From the NCBI GenBank assembly GCA_027924585.1, contig BSBM01000047.1, positions 24,124,501 through 24,188,500 on the forward strand: a DNA stretch of 64,000 nucleotides. Reading direction: 5' to 3'. The notes beneath the pieces were generated by a model that did not search any database, was not told where the DNA came from, and was given only the letters and a program-made list of their open reading frames with translations. Made by a program: the position numbers and the translations under genes. This document shows, one piece after another, positions 1 through 12,400 of the stretch. Source of the DNA: Larix kaempferi. Taxonomy: Eukaryota > Streptophyta > Pinopsida > Pinales > Pinaceae. How positions within the stretch are numbered: the first letter of the stretch is position 1; each line of letters opens with the position of its first letter.

Positions 1-349
1 TTCTCCATTGTTCTACTATGAGTAGATTCAAGTTTCTACCATCTATGAGTTTGAATTTAGCTTATCATGCATGAATTTAATTCTTAATAGTCTTTAGATC
101 TTAATGAGTTTTGATTAATGAATCTAGATCTTTGAAAACTTGTGATAATCTTTTCATAATGCTGACGTAGGAACTCACCATTCCTTAGGAAGATAGTTAA
201 ACTAGTGTAGACACAACCCTGCACTAAACACTGTTATCAGATGGGAAACGACAATTGGGAAATTTCAAGGTGCTGTAGAATATCAAAACTAGACTATTGT
301 ATGGCTTGAAATTAGATCCCTTCGATAGAAGCATTCTCTCTTTTTAGAA

Positions 350-1090
350 TCAGGGTTTCCCAATTTCATAATTGAGCCCTCAATAGGGTCATTGCTAGAC
401 GATGAAATTATTCGGATTGGAACTAAGTTCGTAATGTTTTGAGTGAGGAAATTGGTGTCGAATGATGATGAATTTCTCCTAGGGATTTCCTGTGCAAAGA
501 AGTTAGACAACTTGACGGTCTTGGTTGGAGTCATGGCCAGGATGGGGAAGAAATGTCAAGACCCAGCCTTTCTAGGGTTTGAGCATGTTTATGATGATTT
601 TCATTGTAGTAACATTGATTTCAAGGGTCTTGTTTTTACAGCAAAGGAAATAGAGAGCAAAATTAAGAAAATGGAGAAATATGATGGAACTAGGCTCAAA
701 GATGGCAGATTTCTTTCAATTCAACATAATGTCTCTTGGCAACAACAAGAGATGAAGTATCTGCGAGATATTTCGTTGTGGAATCAAACTCACCTTTGAT
801 GCAGTAGTAGGTTTATTGGCACATACATTGTTTGCAATATATGGAAGAATTGGGTTTGTCTTTGGTGTTCCTCAATTAGATTTGTTTGATGTGAGTAAAT
901 TTTTCACCACTTTGGATTCCTTTCCTCGTAGTCGCTCAGTATCAGCGTTGGATTCAGGACCTTATCCACTTGAGCAAAAGGAGGTTAGGTTATGTTCAGG
1001 GCCTCTCAAGAGGACTCCGATGGAATTGAACCCGAGTCGTAGATTGTGCCCTATTCTGAACCGTACAGGATCTAATAGGGTGCATTCAAT
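350..1090 (+). pseudogene. DUF3475/DUF668 (PSI-type) protein, truncated and frameshifted
   Basis: Translation in one frame (about 370-797) and then a second frame (about 797-1080) gives a continuous match to the plant DUF3475-DUF668 family, which includes the PSK-simulator proteins, putative plasma-membrane signalling partners. Seen: RKLVSNDDEFLL, then GKKCQDPAFLGFEHVYDDF, a KKMEKY segment, WQQQEMKYLRDISLWNQT and, after the frame change, LLAHTLFAIYGRIGFVFG. These blocks come in the family's order. A TGA interrupts the frame just before the RKLVS block, and a single frameshift near 797 separates the two halves. Most of the C-terminal DUF668 domain and the N-terminus are missing. No introns are needed to join the pieces, so it may be a copy of a single-exon gene or a retrocopy. 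Family assignment rests on motif memory; a protein search would settle it. Not functional as it stands. Confidence 0.72.
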
Positions 1091-1099
1091 TTTGTTTTT

Positions 1100-2574
1100 T
1101 TATTCTCTCAGCTAGTGTCAATCACTTTAGATTTTTAGTTTAGTTCTTGAGATTTGGCTCTTAGGTTTGATTTTTAATAGTTCCATGTTCATTTTATTTG
1201 TCTTTGTTTATATAAGATATTATATGTATGGTGGATTGAATTTTGTTTGATTTATCTCACAAGGGACAATAATTGATGGTTGGTTATGCACATGGTGACA
1301 TGAGAAGCACAATATGAAGTTAAGGTCCAAAATTGCTGGAATTGATTAAGCTATCACTTATATTTGTTATTACGAGGTCTAAGCGAAGGTGATGTATCTA
1401 CTCTTCCTTGCATAACAATCATGTTAGTATGCGCTTTTGCAGACTCATATGGATATACCTTCGTCAGTTTTACATAGATTATTTAGTTTTATATGTGGGG
1501 ATTTGTTTTGGACACAACCAATTATCTATGGCACTAGTCTCACAATTGAATTTTACAATTTGTAAGGATTTTTACTCAATAACATTTTGTGAACGACATT
1601 GAGCTTGTTGAAACATGCTCAAGCAAAGAAAAAAAATCGTTTGTTTCTTTATCCCTTATTCTCATTTGATTCTGACAATTTAATTCATATTTATATCTGT
1701 ATATGTTTTCGTGTTTATTTGTATGTCAAAGAGGGGGTGTTTGTAATAACGTACATGAGTGATGTTGAACAAACATATCATCAACTCTTAATCTATCTAA
1801 GTAGTAGAGAGTTGTAAATGAACAAACTCATCCCCTTTATTTATCAATAGAACATCACCCTAGACTTTCTAAAGGTTGTAGCTATGGGAGTATTGTGATT
1901 CCTATGCAATCTTGGGTGGCAACCATAAAAAATTTAATGAAGAAAGACACATCATGCCTAGATATACCTAAATCATGTACAGAGCTATTGGGTAGTGCCC
2001 AGAACTCAACACATACTGATTCTCCTCAGAAATTGTGCCTAGAATTTCTGATAATGCATTTAGCTATTATTATGATGCATAATCATATCCTAGTTGTACT
2101 CAAATCGCTTAGGGATGCAACTACTGATTAGGGCCACTGTTTAGGGTTGTAACAACACCTAGATTTGCAAAAACAACACATAACTGCTCTAAAAGTACTT
2201 AGATATTATCTAAGGTTGAATTTGACTGTGACTCCATGAGTTCTATGCTGCATAAAGGTTGTTTGAGGCCCAAACCCACATGTTTTAGGAACAATCCTAA
2301 GTTTTAGGGATATTTACACCCTAAATAATGCTCAAACTTGCTTCAAATATATTTTTACATGGAGAGAGGCATCCAAATTTGAGTTTTGAGGACTCTCCTT
2401 TCTAGTTTCACCCAATGGGATTGATTAGAACTGAGTTTTAGGATTGTTTATGCTCATAACAGTCCATATTTTCCTCAAATAGCATCACCATTAGAAAAAA
2501 TTCACCCCCTGAAGAGTTGATTAAAATCACACATGGACACCCATAAAAAATGACGTTTAACATGACCCTACCAT
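1100..2574. other. Intergenic, no gene recognised
   Basis: AT-rich sequence with only short open frames that show no recognisable domain or splice structure. No LTR ends, terminal inverted repeats or tandem arrays were seen here. Confidence 0.5.
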
Positions 2575-3975
2575 CTTGTAAAAAAGATTGAGTCTTCTCG
2601 ACTTACACATTGAGGAACACTAATAGAAGTTCCGGTCACTCTTCACTCCTTAGTTGATTCATCAAATAATGTCATGTTCACTTGTAACAACACACTGATG
2701 TTCAAAGCTATCATTTGAACAATGCTTTCTTTGCAGACATAAAAGAAAAAACCATAGCTTAAATGCATAATTTTGTTTTCAATAATTACTCTAAAAGGAT
2801 GGAGTGAATGGATAATCTCCTCTTTTGCTAGATGATGGAAGTGTGAGGGGGAAAGCTTAAAAATCCATAAAGAAAAGCATTGATCCTCAATAACATTATA
2901 TATATTAGAAGTAAAATTGAAAATGATCTAGAAATTGTAAGTCGATTCAAATCAAGGCCACTCTTACCTTTATCATAGGACTATAATCATTGATGGTATT
3001 GTTGGCATTGTCATGCAATTTTGAATTATGAGAAGTCCCTATCACTCTATCCTTAGTTTCTAGCGAAGAAAGGGTTTTGTTGTCCATTTACCCAATAGGT
3101 GATTACATCATAACTTGGGGAGGAAGTATAGTTAAACGGAGAATAAAAATAAGAAAGAGACTATAATGGGACGAGAGGTTGAGATAGTGATATTGGATCC
3201 CTATATTATCCAAATTCCCATGTGATACCTCTATTAAGAAAACTAGTGAATCAATTTGGTCACTGCAAATGGATTTAATCAACAATTTAATTTCTAGAAG
3301 CATTAACATTTAAAAACTTATCTCCGAGACAAATTCACAACCCTTCCATATTGGGAAAAAGACTGTGTCTTCTAGACTTACACATTTAGGCACACTAATA
3401 GAATCTCTTGGCACTCCTCTTCTTAGTTGATTCATCAAATAGGTTCATGATAACTTGTAACAACACACTACTGTTTAAATCTATTATTTGAATATTGCTT
3501 CATATTGTAGACAAAGACAACACCACAGCTAAAATGAATCATTTTGTTTTCAAGAATGCTCCAAAATATTGGATTAAATGGATAATTTCCTTTTTCTAGA
3601 TGACATAACTGCGAGGGGAAAATGCTTAAAAATACCCAATGAAAAGTGCCAATCCTCAATGAAATTATAGATGTTAGAAGGAAAATTGATCATCTAGAAA
3701 TTGTAAGTTTATACAATCACGACCACTCTTACTCTACCACATGATATGATGGTTGATGATCTTCCTAATACTTTTATGCAATTAGGTGCTATGAATAAGT
3801 CCCCATCACTCTATCTATTTTTTGGCTAAGAGATGAGGGTTTTTGTGTCCATTTACCCAATAGGAGATTCATGTCATAGCTTGGGGAGGAAGTACATATC
3901 CAAGGGGAATAAAAACTTAAAATACCAAAGAATGGGACCAGGGGTTGAGGTAGTGATATTGGATGCAGCTAGGAA
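2575..3975. repeat. Decayed tandem duplication, period about 775 bp
   Basis: Two direct copies lie side by side, about 2575-3210 and 3350-3975. Matching landmarks in the same order include acttacacat (2601 and 3376), tagttgattcatcaaat, cttgtaacaacacact, a tttacccaatagg block (about 3088 and 3850), cttggggaggaagta and gttgagatagtgatattgga. The copies differ by many substitutions and small indels, so the duplication is old. The minus strand of the first copy gives some coding-like stretches full of stops; I could not assign them to a family. Confidence 0.8.
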
Positions 3976-3979
3976 TGAT

Positions 3980-5497
3980 ATCAACAAGGTACTATAATAG
4001 TTTTGGATCTATATATTTATCTGAAGAAAAGATCAACATAGTGTATAGTAGTTGTATTTGGAGGCAGTAATGACTCCTGATTGATACTCAAAATTGCTAC
4101 AAATTTGTTATGCCATTAGAAATTCTATATTGTATAAACAGAATTAGGTTTGGGCGGACTTTAAATGAGAATCTCACTGACTGATTTAGAACTTAGCAAG
4201 TTATTTGGTGAGGTGGTTAAGCTAAGATAATATCCCTAAAGTGAGTATAGATATTTGGAGGATATTGGTCTCATAAGCTTTCAGTGCAAAATTTATTATA
4301 CAGGGTAAATTACAAGGTTTAGTTTTGATTTTGGTTAAAATGCCAAGCATTGCATTATCTTCAACATATCACAATATGTTTAAAGGTTGAATCCTGTAAA
4401 TTGAACATTTCACTGTGAAGTCTCTTCTTTCCACAATGTCATTGTGTTTTAATGATTTAAACTTTTTGTTTAGAATATAAAGATGGTGGTTGAGTCTGGT
4501 AAATATCCTTATTCATGCTCTAATGAGTATTTTAAGGATAAGATCTAAAGAGTTGTGATAAGATGTTGATTGTCTTTTGTAGACCTGAGTTAGAAAATTA
4601 TTTGGATCACAATATATATATCCTCGAAAAGACATCGGGTATATGCAGGAAATTCCATTAATTAACATCCAATAGATGTTCTCTAGACTATACATTATCT
4701 TGTTTGTTTTGTAATGTTCACTAGCAATAGTTTGAAGTCCTAAGAAATTAAGTGTATTATAGGTAGCATGTACGATGCTCTACATAATCCATAAAAAAGG
4801 TACTAATGTGTTGTATATTGTATGGATTTTCACTATTAACGACATTGTTGTCATCTTCTTGAGTAAATGAAAGGATCGGTCAATAATACCCGTCAGATGA
4901 TTACATAGTTTAGGGTCATTTGATTTCAGACAAAATTAAGTGAACATGGTAGTCTAAATATTTCGTAGGTCATACAATGCACCTATTCAAATATCCTCAT
5001 TAAAATTGAACTTAAGTACCAAGTATCAAAGATGACTTAGTCATGTTAGTTTATGATACTGAAAATAATGCTAGAGTGTTGTTATTTGAAAGGGGGTACA
5101 TCTCTAAAATTATAAAAACAAAATAAACTATCATAAAGATTACTTCTCTACAACAACCCCGAATATTTTATGGCCTAGCCACATTGAGAAGAATGTAAGA
5201 GATGTAGAAGAGGAAAACATATTTACATGCACATATATCGACACAATAAACATGAAGAATAATAGTAGACATGGAAATAACATCCATGTGGCTAGCCACA
5301 AGTACCATGACTAATGTTTATTTCCTCCCCTAAGCTTGATTATCCCACTCAAGCAATCATAGGAACTACAAATAAAGATGGATGTAGAGGGTTCGAAGGA
5401 AATGTTCTTCTAGGATTGATCCCCTATATCCCTAAAGAATATGTTAGAACCATAGCTTCACCATTGGACTAGTTAAAATTTAGGAACTGTTGTAGTA
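3980..5497. other. Intergenic, no gene recognised
   Basis: AT-rich, no convincing coding frame, no repeat ends seen. It forms the left flank of the LTR element that starts at 5503. Confidence 0.5.
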
Positions 5498-5502
5498 GCA
5501 TC

Positions 5503-6468
5503 CGTTGTGGAAAAAATTGCACAACTGCACTCTTTCACTTGGTAAGGGGCTTAGCCTTGTAGGTTGTTGCAAGGACTCACTTCTTGGAGCCCCTTTTGAT
5601 GGTGGTTTGTATTCCTCCAAGTGATCCTACAAGATATTATTAGTGTAGTTCACATCCAAACATGAAAATATTGATAAAAATAAAATGAAAGATATGGGGG
5701 GAGAATACAAACTTCAACAACAACCAAATATATGCTAAAACACTCTTGTATTGTCCAATGGAATAACTGTACAACACATAGGAGGTGAAGGATTAAATGG
5801 AAGCCAACAATCTCCCTTAGGGACGCCTTTCTTGTCCAAACTAAATGCTAAGTAGAGGGAAGAAAAATGGATAGAAACACTTGCCCCTTGATGGTAGGTG
5901 GCAAGCAAGCTTGGGAATGCTCAAAATGGTAGGAAATGGTGGGCTATGAGGAAGCTCAAACTTAAATCCAACAACATAACCTTGCTATAATTTCTCCCTA
6001 CAAAATGCATGCCAATGGCTTCCTTTTATAAGCCAAGAGGTGGCCAACAAACAACTAGATACAAATGTGAACTCTCCTCATTCATGAACTAGTTACAAGG
6101 TACACAAGGGGGGTTGATTAATGCCACCAAGTGTGTGAGGAGCCAAATTCTGATCCTTGGGGAGGATTGAGCCTTTAATGTGTCGCTAGGATGAAGTCGT
6201 CCTGTTGATTTGACAGTAGTGTGGATATAGAACGGAAAGCCACGCGGGTGTAGCGCGGGAATTGTTCAGATAACCTGAGCTATAGCGCAGGTAACCTGTG
6301 TAATACCCATGCTACCCTTTGTTTTGATTGTTTCTGGGAACTTGTGGGCTCATGCTGTGTTTTGGATATATTGGGGATTCCTGTGGTGAGATGCATTCTT
6401 TATGTTGATGACGCTTTACTGGATGAATTGCTAAAATGTCGCATGTGTGTGATTTTTAGGTGTTAACA
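5503..6468 (-). repeat. 3' LTR of the Gypsy-type element
   Basis: Aligns end to end with 14347-15313, with scattered substitutions. It contains a GC-richer patch (about 6240-6310) with several tagcgcggg-like motifs, and it ends in ttaaca on the plus strand. Confidence 0.85.
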
Positions 6469-8853
6469 GATGCCCGCTAATGTATGAGGTTCGGAGGGTA
6501 CTGTAGAGCCGATAATGCATCATGTTTCTTGTTGTTTATATCCCATTTTGTAGGACAAAGCATATGTGGAAAAAAAGAAGGTTCTCCCCTAGGGGAAGAT
6601 TGTTGGTGACGAATGTTGGAGCTGTAATAAAGAATAGTTTTTATACAAACGAGACGGGTATAACCATGCTCGTTAAATGCTGTCAAAGTGATTACAATGA
6701 GAGACTCGGACAAAGGTGTAAACTCTACTATAATTCTAGGACATGGATGAAGGAAGATTCAATCTATGTTAGATTAAATGCCCCCATGATTGCTGGGAAA
6801 TATTGAAGAAGTGGAATTGTTGGTGACCATGATAAACCCACTATGGTGGGGGACTAAACTGGTATGTAAATCTTCCTGAGGGCTTCACCGTACCAAATAG
6901 ACTGCTATCATGATTTCCAAATGTGAACATTGCTACCTTCAAAAATACGTATCCCCCTGATGCGATGATGTGTTGACATTGAGCATAAAGGAAACCACTT
7001 AGTTAGGGATCACTAATGACTCTCCCTAGTAATTTCGAGGTGATCCCTTATAGTGATTGGAAGGGATCCCAAGTTATAACTGCAGCTACTGCAACTCTTA
7101 GAATATAGTGTTTTGACATTGACGAGAGTTGAAGTACATGATAAGACGAGAGTCATATACTGAGAACTAGGACCATAGTGTAACCAACTGGTGGACAGAC
7201 AGACCTGACACAATACTGGTTGATAAGCATGGGGCTCATAACTTCCTTGGATCGATGTAAACATGGGGAGTGGGGACGACCAATTTTCTTTCAGGACAAC
7301 ACATGTTGAAACAAATGGAGACAAACTACAAATGAAAGGGGTTTTGATGGAGACTCAAAACGAAGGGTAATGGTGACCGGAAAAACAAATACTGTCGAAC
7401 ATATGGAGACTCAAATACATCGATCAGAGGCGACCATGGGTTTCTGCCAAAATAATATGGTGTTCCCGTAATGTGAGGTGTAGAGGGAATTTTTTGTATA
7501 TATATAATATTAGTGGGGTCCCCACAATTTTGTGTGTGTCGAGGGACCATTTAGATGATGGGAGGAGTCCCTATGGTTTTGAGTGAGTTGGGGGATGCTT
7601 TCCAAAATGAAGTGGAGGGTAACTTGCAGACACAAATATGGGTGCCCCATGAAACAATGGCATGTAGTGTATGCATGTGGGATAACTTAATGGAATTGGT
7701 TACTTCAGAGGGTGGGGGCCCCATAGGTGTCTTTGTGGGGGTGATGATATGAGGAATAATTTGGAAGGTAAATTTCTCATGGAGGTATGCGGGGGTATCT
7801 GAGAATCGTTCTCCTAACATGTGCTAAGGAATCCGATGAGGTCTACTTGGTGGGGTAAATGCACAACTCTTAAATGATACTCTAAGGGGGGATATTTTCA
7901 AGCTGAATCAGACTCCTCGAACTTGTGGGGGATCGACATCATGGGTGTAAATTGATGACTGGCATGGAAATGGTATGCATACCCATGAGGGATCATGCTT
8001 TTTCCAATTATGACATTGATGGCATGTCAAGACTGGAATTTAGGGCCCTATGGTTATCGGCGGGAATATTGGTAAATGCATTGTAAGCAGAAGGAAAACA
8101 TTTCCTATATGCCAGTTTCGAAATGATACCTGTGAGAGAGGCCTAACACCGTTGTTGAGGGATGGAGTCTTGTTCTTATAATGGAAAACCAATATTCTAC
8201 TGCATGTCTCAGTTGTAATCCTGCACATACGATGCACATACTCAATTGTAGTAAAGATGGTGACCAAGGTATTGACAATGCATAAATAATAACCAAAAAC
8301 ATAACGCACCTTTCCCTGATGTTTATGCAACATGCGATGGTTGCGAAGGATACAAGTCTTCGTCAGAAGATTATGAATCTTCACTAGTGAGTAAACCATC
8401 CAAAGATGATGTGGTATCAATGGTATCTGGTAAGGCAGGTGTTACCTCCTCGGTTTTTGGCCTTTACGGGGTCGCATGGAGGGGAGAAAGTTGACCTTGC
8501 AATCTCAATAGTCTGAGACTTGCTTCTCGTTCGACATGCAAAATGGGGCACTGAAATGAGAAGTGACTGGTCTCTCCACAAGATCGTTAAGGTCTTGGTA
8601 CACGTGGACAAAAACATTCTTGGAATTCCTAGGTGTTGATTTGCTCCATTATGTATGCAATGGCGCTAGGAGGAAGCATGTGTGTGGAATGTACACATGA
8701 CGAGCATTCATTGTGTGGCGGCATTGTCGTAAGACTAGACTGTTCTTGCGACATTGTATGCTCTATCATGGTTTCGACAATTCGTGCAACTTATGTGAGA
8801 GGGGCGATTGACGGTGCTTTTGACGTGGTGACCACATTAATAGATGCAGATTC
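6469..8853. other. Interior of the Gypsy-type element, downstream of gag-pro; no domain recognised
   Basis: On the minus strand this is where pol would normally lie, but no reverse transcriptase, RNase H or integrase motif could be found in any frame. The open frames present (for example 7551-7820 and 8040-8420, minus) have no recognisable family. The region may be a replaced or very decayed pol. Confidence 0.5.
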
Positions 8854-9660
8854 CTAGGTTGAGTAGAGAGGTTCCTCAATTATGACTTGAGTGAGACGAA
8901 CAGTTGCCAACACCTCTCGGTATCGAGGGAGTTCTGGGAAATGATGCATATAGTTCCCATATTGAGCGCATATGGAACATGCATGGTTTGCACACAATGT
9001 TTTGGACTTAGGTTTGGGCGAGGGATAAGTGCCCCCTTTTACCGTTGGTGGAGTGTGGGTGATGCTAACCGGAGTGTAAAGAAAATTTATTAGCTCTGGC
9101 AAAGTAGGACATAGATTGGTTGCGTGGAAAAGTAGGACATAGATTGGTTGCATGGCCTTGCTTCCCATAAAGAGAACACAGAAGTGTGACCCTTTGATTG
9201 GGAGTATTGATCATAAATGGGTATTTTAACTCCTGATGGTTGATGCCCCCTGTTATAGGCTTCGCGGTTTCTACTGAATTAGATGTTGGGTTAGGTAATC
9301 AGGTACCTTTCAACTTCGGTTGTTTGGTTCCCCCATTGGCGTTCTTAGTGACGACCGATTTTGGTGTAGTTGCGGATGTCATAGGTTGGGATGTCGTAAC
9401 TGAACGTGTTACGGGCCTTCCAACTGTACTAGTTGAAACAAGAACAAACTCATAATGGGAGACTGGTTTGGAAGCCATCTCTGGGTAAGGTGGTGTGAGG
9501 TACCATACTGGTATTCCCAAATTTATCCCAAGTAGAGTTAATTGAGCCATAACCGATGTCCCTGGTACACATGTGGGAGGATACAAGAATGGGATTTGAA
9601 AAATAGGTTGTACCGATGGACTCAACGTTTGTTCAATGCCATGACTTAGTGGTGGTGTTG
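8854..9660 (-). pseudogene. Second gag-like C-terminal region with two degenerate zinc knuckles
   Basis: Reading on the minus strand, a proline/threonine-rich stretch (9625-9299) is followed by a degenerate knuckle (CSLYGKQGHATNLC, in a neighbouring frame) and then CSICAQYGNYMHHF, a CCHC knuckle whose His and last Cys positions are altered. It is followed by ELPRYREVL, which resembles the sequence after the knuckle in the other gag copy of this element (10607-10873). This gives a second gag-type module downstream of the protease, where reverse transcriptase would be expected. It could be a partial element inserted inside the first one, or an internal duplication that has diverged. Confidence 0.5.
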
Positions 9661-9670
9661 ATGATGATGT

Positions 9671-10567
9671 TTAGGTGGAGGCATCGCCATTTTCAGTGGT
9701 GAAAATTGTGCACATTAGGCCATTGGTTGATGTAGGGAACTTAGGTGGTGGTCCTGTATATGATCCTAAAAAAATGGATTCCTTGTACATACCAAGGGAA
9801 ATGTCAACATATGGTTGATTATAGCCTAGTACATTCAGTAGGATATTGTCAAGGTTGCTTGTGGTATTAGGGTCATAATAGTTTAGTTGGTCAAAGGTAA
9901 ATACCTTCCTATTTAAGGGAAACATCATGATAAGAAATACTAAGGAGGAAACCGCCTTCATGGAGTACATGTAACTATGCCCCAAGGGGATGTTGTAATC
10001 GAGTTCTACGTCGACTACTTTGATATCGATCATAACCAGATTTCCCCCCAGCTGTATGGGGACATCTTAGTACAATCCTCTTGGTTGGGATGGTCTCCCA
10101 TCATATGCGCAAACAGAAATAGATGAGGGGACCAGCTCAGGAGACCCTAATTGTTTCCATACCTTTGCAGACATGACGCACGTGGATGCGCCTTCGTCGA
10201 TGTTACAACGATAGATCATGAAGTTCTTTACTGTAACTAGAACTTGGAATGCGACTGACGATGGTAGTTGCGGGTCACCTTTATCAATATCAAAGGTCAT
10301 GAGGTGCGATTCGGAAGGGTCGAAAACACCGAGTGCATTGAGTAATGCCTTTCTCTGTGTTGGGAAATATTGTAACACTTCTAATGTGTACATAGCCATG
10401 GAGAATTGAGCCAAGTCATCCACAATACTATAATTGTGGAAAGCTTTCATGTGGGGGTTACTAGGGGTACGCTTGAGTGGAGCTTTCGAAATCCGTGGGA
10501 TTTTTTCGATATTCAAGTGTAGTATTTGTAGAGGCCCCCTAGAGGGGATACAAATTACATCTTCCAC
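9671..10567 (-). pseudogene. Gypsy retropepsin-like protease remnant
   Basis: Two adjacent minus-strand frames form one domain. The first (10567-10067) contains RCNIDEGASTCVMS, the plant Gypsy version of the aspartic protease D-[ST/E]-G-A motif, then VWKQLGSPELVP and AYDGRPSQPRGLY. The second (10033-9671) contains IDIKVVDVELDYNIPLGHSY, then MKAVSSLVF and a DQLNYY block, the usual second half of this protease in plant Gypsy elements. The two frames are separated by a stop and a frame change near 10050. The catalytic Asp is present but is followed by Glu instead of Ser or Thr, so activity is doubtful even apart from the break. In a live element this domain would cut the gag-pol polyprotein inside virus-like particles. 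Confidence 0.72.
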
Positions 10568-10606
10568 TTGGGGGTTGGAAATCCCATCATAACCATTGGC
10601 TCGTGT

Positions 10607-12400
10607 CTAAAGGTTTATATCCAATGTATAGATATTTTGGAAAGAGCCATCGTCGGGTGGGCGAGGATCTTGTTCTTGTGTAACTACCCCTTTATTGGAA
10701 AATGGTTGTTGTAACACTATTGTTTGTGGTTGGGGAGGATTCCTTACCTGAGGAGGGTTCGTCACCATCTTCTTTATAGCTTCCACTAACTGTTGCCAGT
10801 CAAGGAGAAGAGGACAATGATGCGTATAGTGACCATAATCGCCACAAATGGAGAAGCAATAATTGGTTCTCAAGGGAGGATTCTTCCTTTGTTTGGGGGG
10901 ATTGTTAGTTCCTGCATTTGGATCACCCGTATTCTGGTTTTGTTGGGCGGGGGGGATTTCCCCCTTATCCGGACTGCTGATTTTTTTGTTCTTACCTTTC
11001 TCTTCCCGTGATTATGTGGATTCCGAAGGTTTGTGGCGTTCAACTGCTTGAATTGTTGAGCTTGTTGAACATAAGTAGGTTGAACTAGGTTAACCCCCAT
11101 GTGGGGGGAAGGTTGCTGACCAGTTGGGAATGGGAAAAGGTAATACATATTATATCTCAACGTTGGGATAAATATCGTTTGCGCTCCATAAGAGGTGGAT
11201 GTAGGAGCTACTTGTGCCATTGGCGGTGTAGGAACTGTCATTGTTTGGCTAACGTTTGGGTATGTAGGACTGTATGGTCCATACTGTAACTAACTAACTG
11301 ATGGTGTTAGTACCGGTGTAGGGGGTACCGACGTAGGTGGCATCGATGGGTAGTACAGGACCATGTTGAATGGTACCGAGGTGGTAGGAGGAACCTTTCC
11401 TAAATGGTAAATGGACCCAATAAGCTCATCTGCCAATGTGGTGAGCCCAAAGGTGTAGGATCCAACGACCGATGCCGAGGGGTATTAGGGAGGATTGTGT
11501 AAAGATAGCCGAATTGTGCATGTATTATATCAAAATGTTGTGCTTTTAGAATAAACTCTTCCTCGCTTTGCAGAATGGAGGTGGAAACATATTTGGCTAT
11601 GGAGGGTTGGTGAGACTTGATAAACCAATCCAATAGAAAGGGAGGTTGTATTTCGATATTACATAGTGTGCAGCGTCTACGCCAGTCATGGATGTGGTCT
11701 GCGATGTGAGTAGAAGTATTTTGAAAAAAATCAGTGAGAATTTAAAGGCCTAAATCATGTCGGATTGGTATTTGAAAGTACATAAGAAATGCAGTGGTCA
11801 ATGTCACAAATTAGGAATGGGTTCCTCTTTATAGGTTTACATACCATTTTTTTGTTGTTCTGGTGAGGGTACGCTGGAATAGGAGATGCCTCACGGGGTC
11901 ATCCACTATGTTTATATATGAACACCATAAGTGGAAAGACATAACGTGGTTGGCGATATCGTCTCCCTATTTTCCTTTGAATTTGGGAATATCGGAAGGA
12001 AGCTTATCTGGCATAGCCGACCATGTCGCATCATGAGCAATGGGGTCATTTTTCAGTTTGGCCAAATCTGGTGGATTTAAACTAGCCATAAATGGTAAGG
12101 TAGGGACGTCTGGTCTTTCCATTCTATTTGGGATATGATTTCTATGAGGGGGAAACCTAGGTAGTGTTGTAAAAAATGGTTTACCTCCTATGAGAGAGGA
12201 TGGGTCAAAGGGATCTGAGGGATCTCCGTGGGGAGAAGCTAGCGGGGAACTAATTCTGTTGGGGAAATAAGTGGTGTAATTAATAGATTCTCCGAGGGGA
12301 AAAATGTACCTAGCAAGGCTTGGCCTTGACTAGATGATCCTATCAATGCTTCCTGGGAACGACCCCAACTTGAATTCCCTCTGCATGTAACATGGGGGAA
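10607..12400 (-). pseudogene. Gypsy gag remnant with CCHC zinc knuckle
   Basis: Minus-strand pieces in order: a gag core block (11633-11400, with PSIAKYVSTSILQSEEEFIL and AQFGYLYTILPN); a proline/glutamine-rich linker (about 11390-10870); and a zinc knuckle, CFSICGDYGHYTHHC (10873-10607), which fits C-x2-C-x4-H-x4-C. The gag core of plant Gypsy elements has this block order, with the protease directly downstream as seen here. Frames are interrupted by stops and shifts. The N-terminal gag end above 11640 could not be traced with confidence and the upper coordinate is approximate. Role in a live element: particle assembly and RNA binding. Confidence 0.65.

Noticed and set aside
6477-6806. Short overlapping frames just inside the Gypsy 3' LTR
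   Set aside because: No domain, both strands open to a similar extent, and no homology to element proteins.
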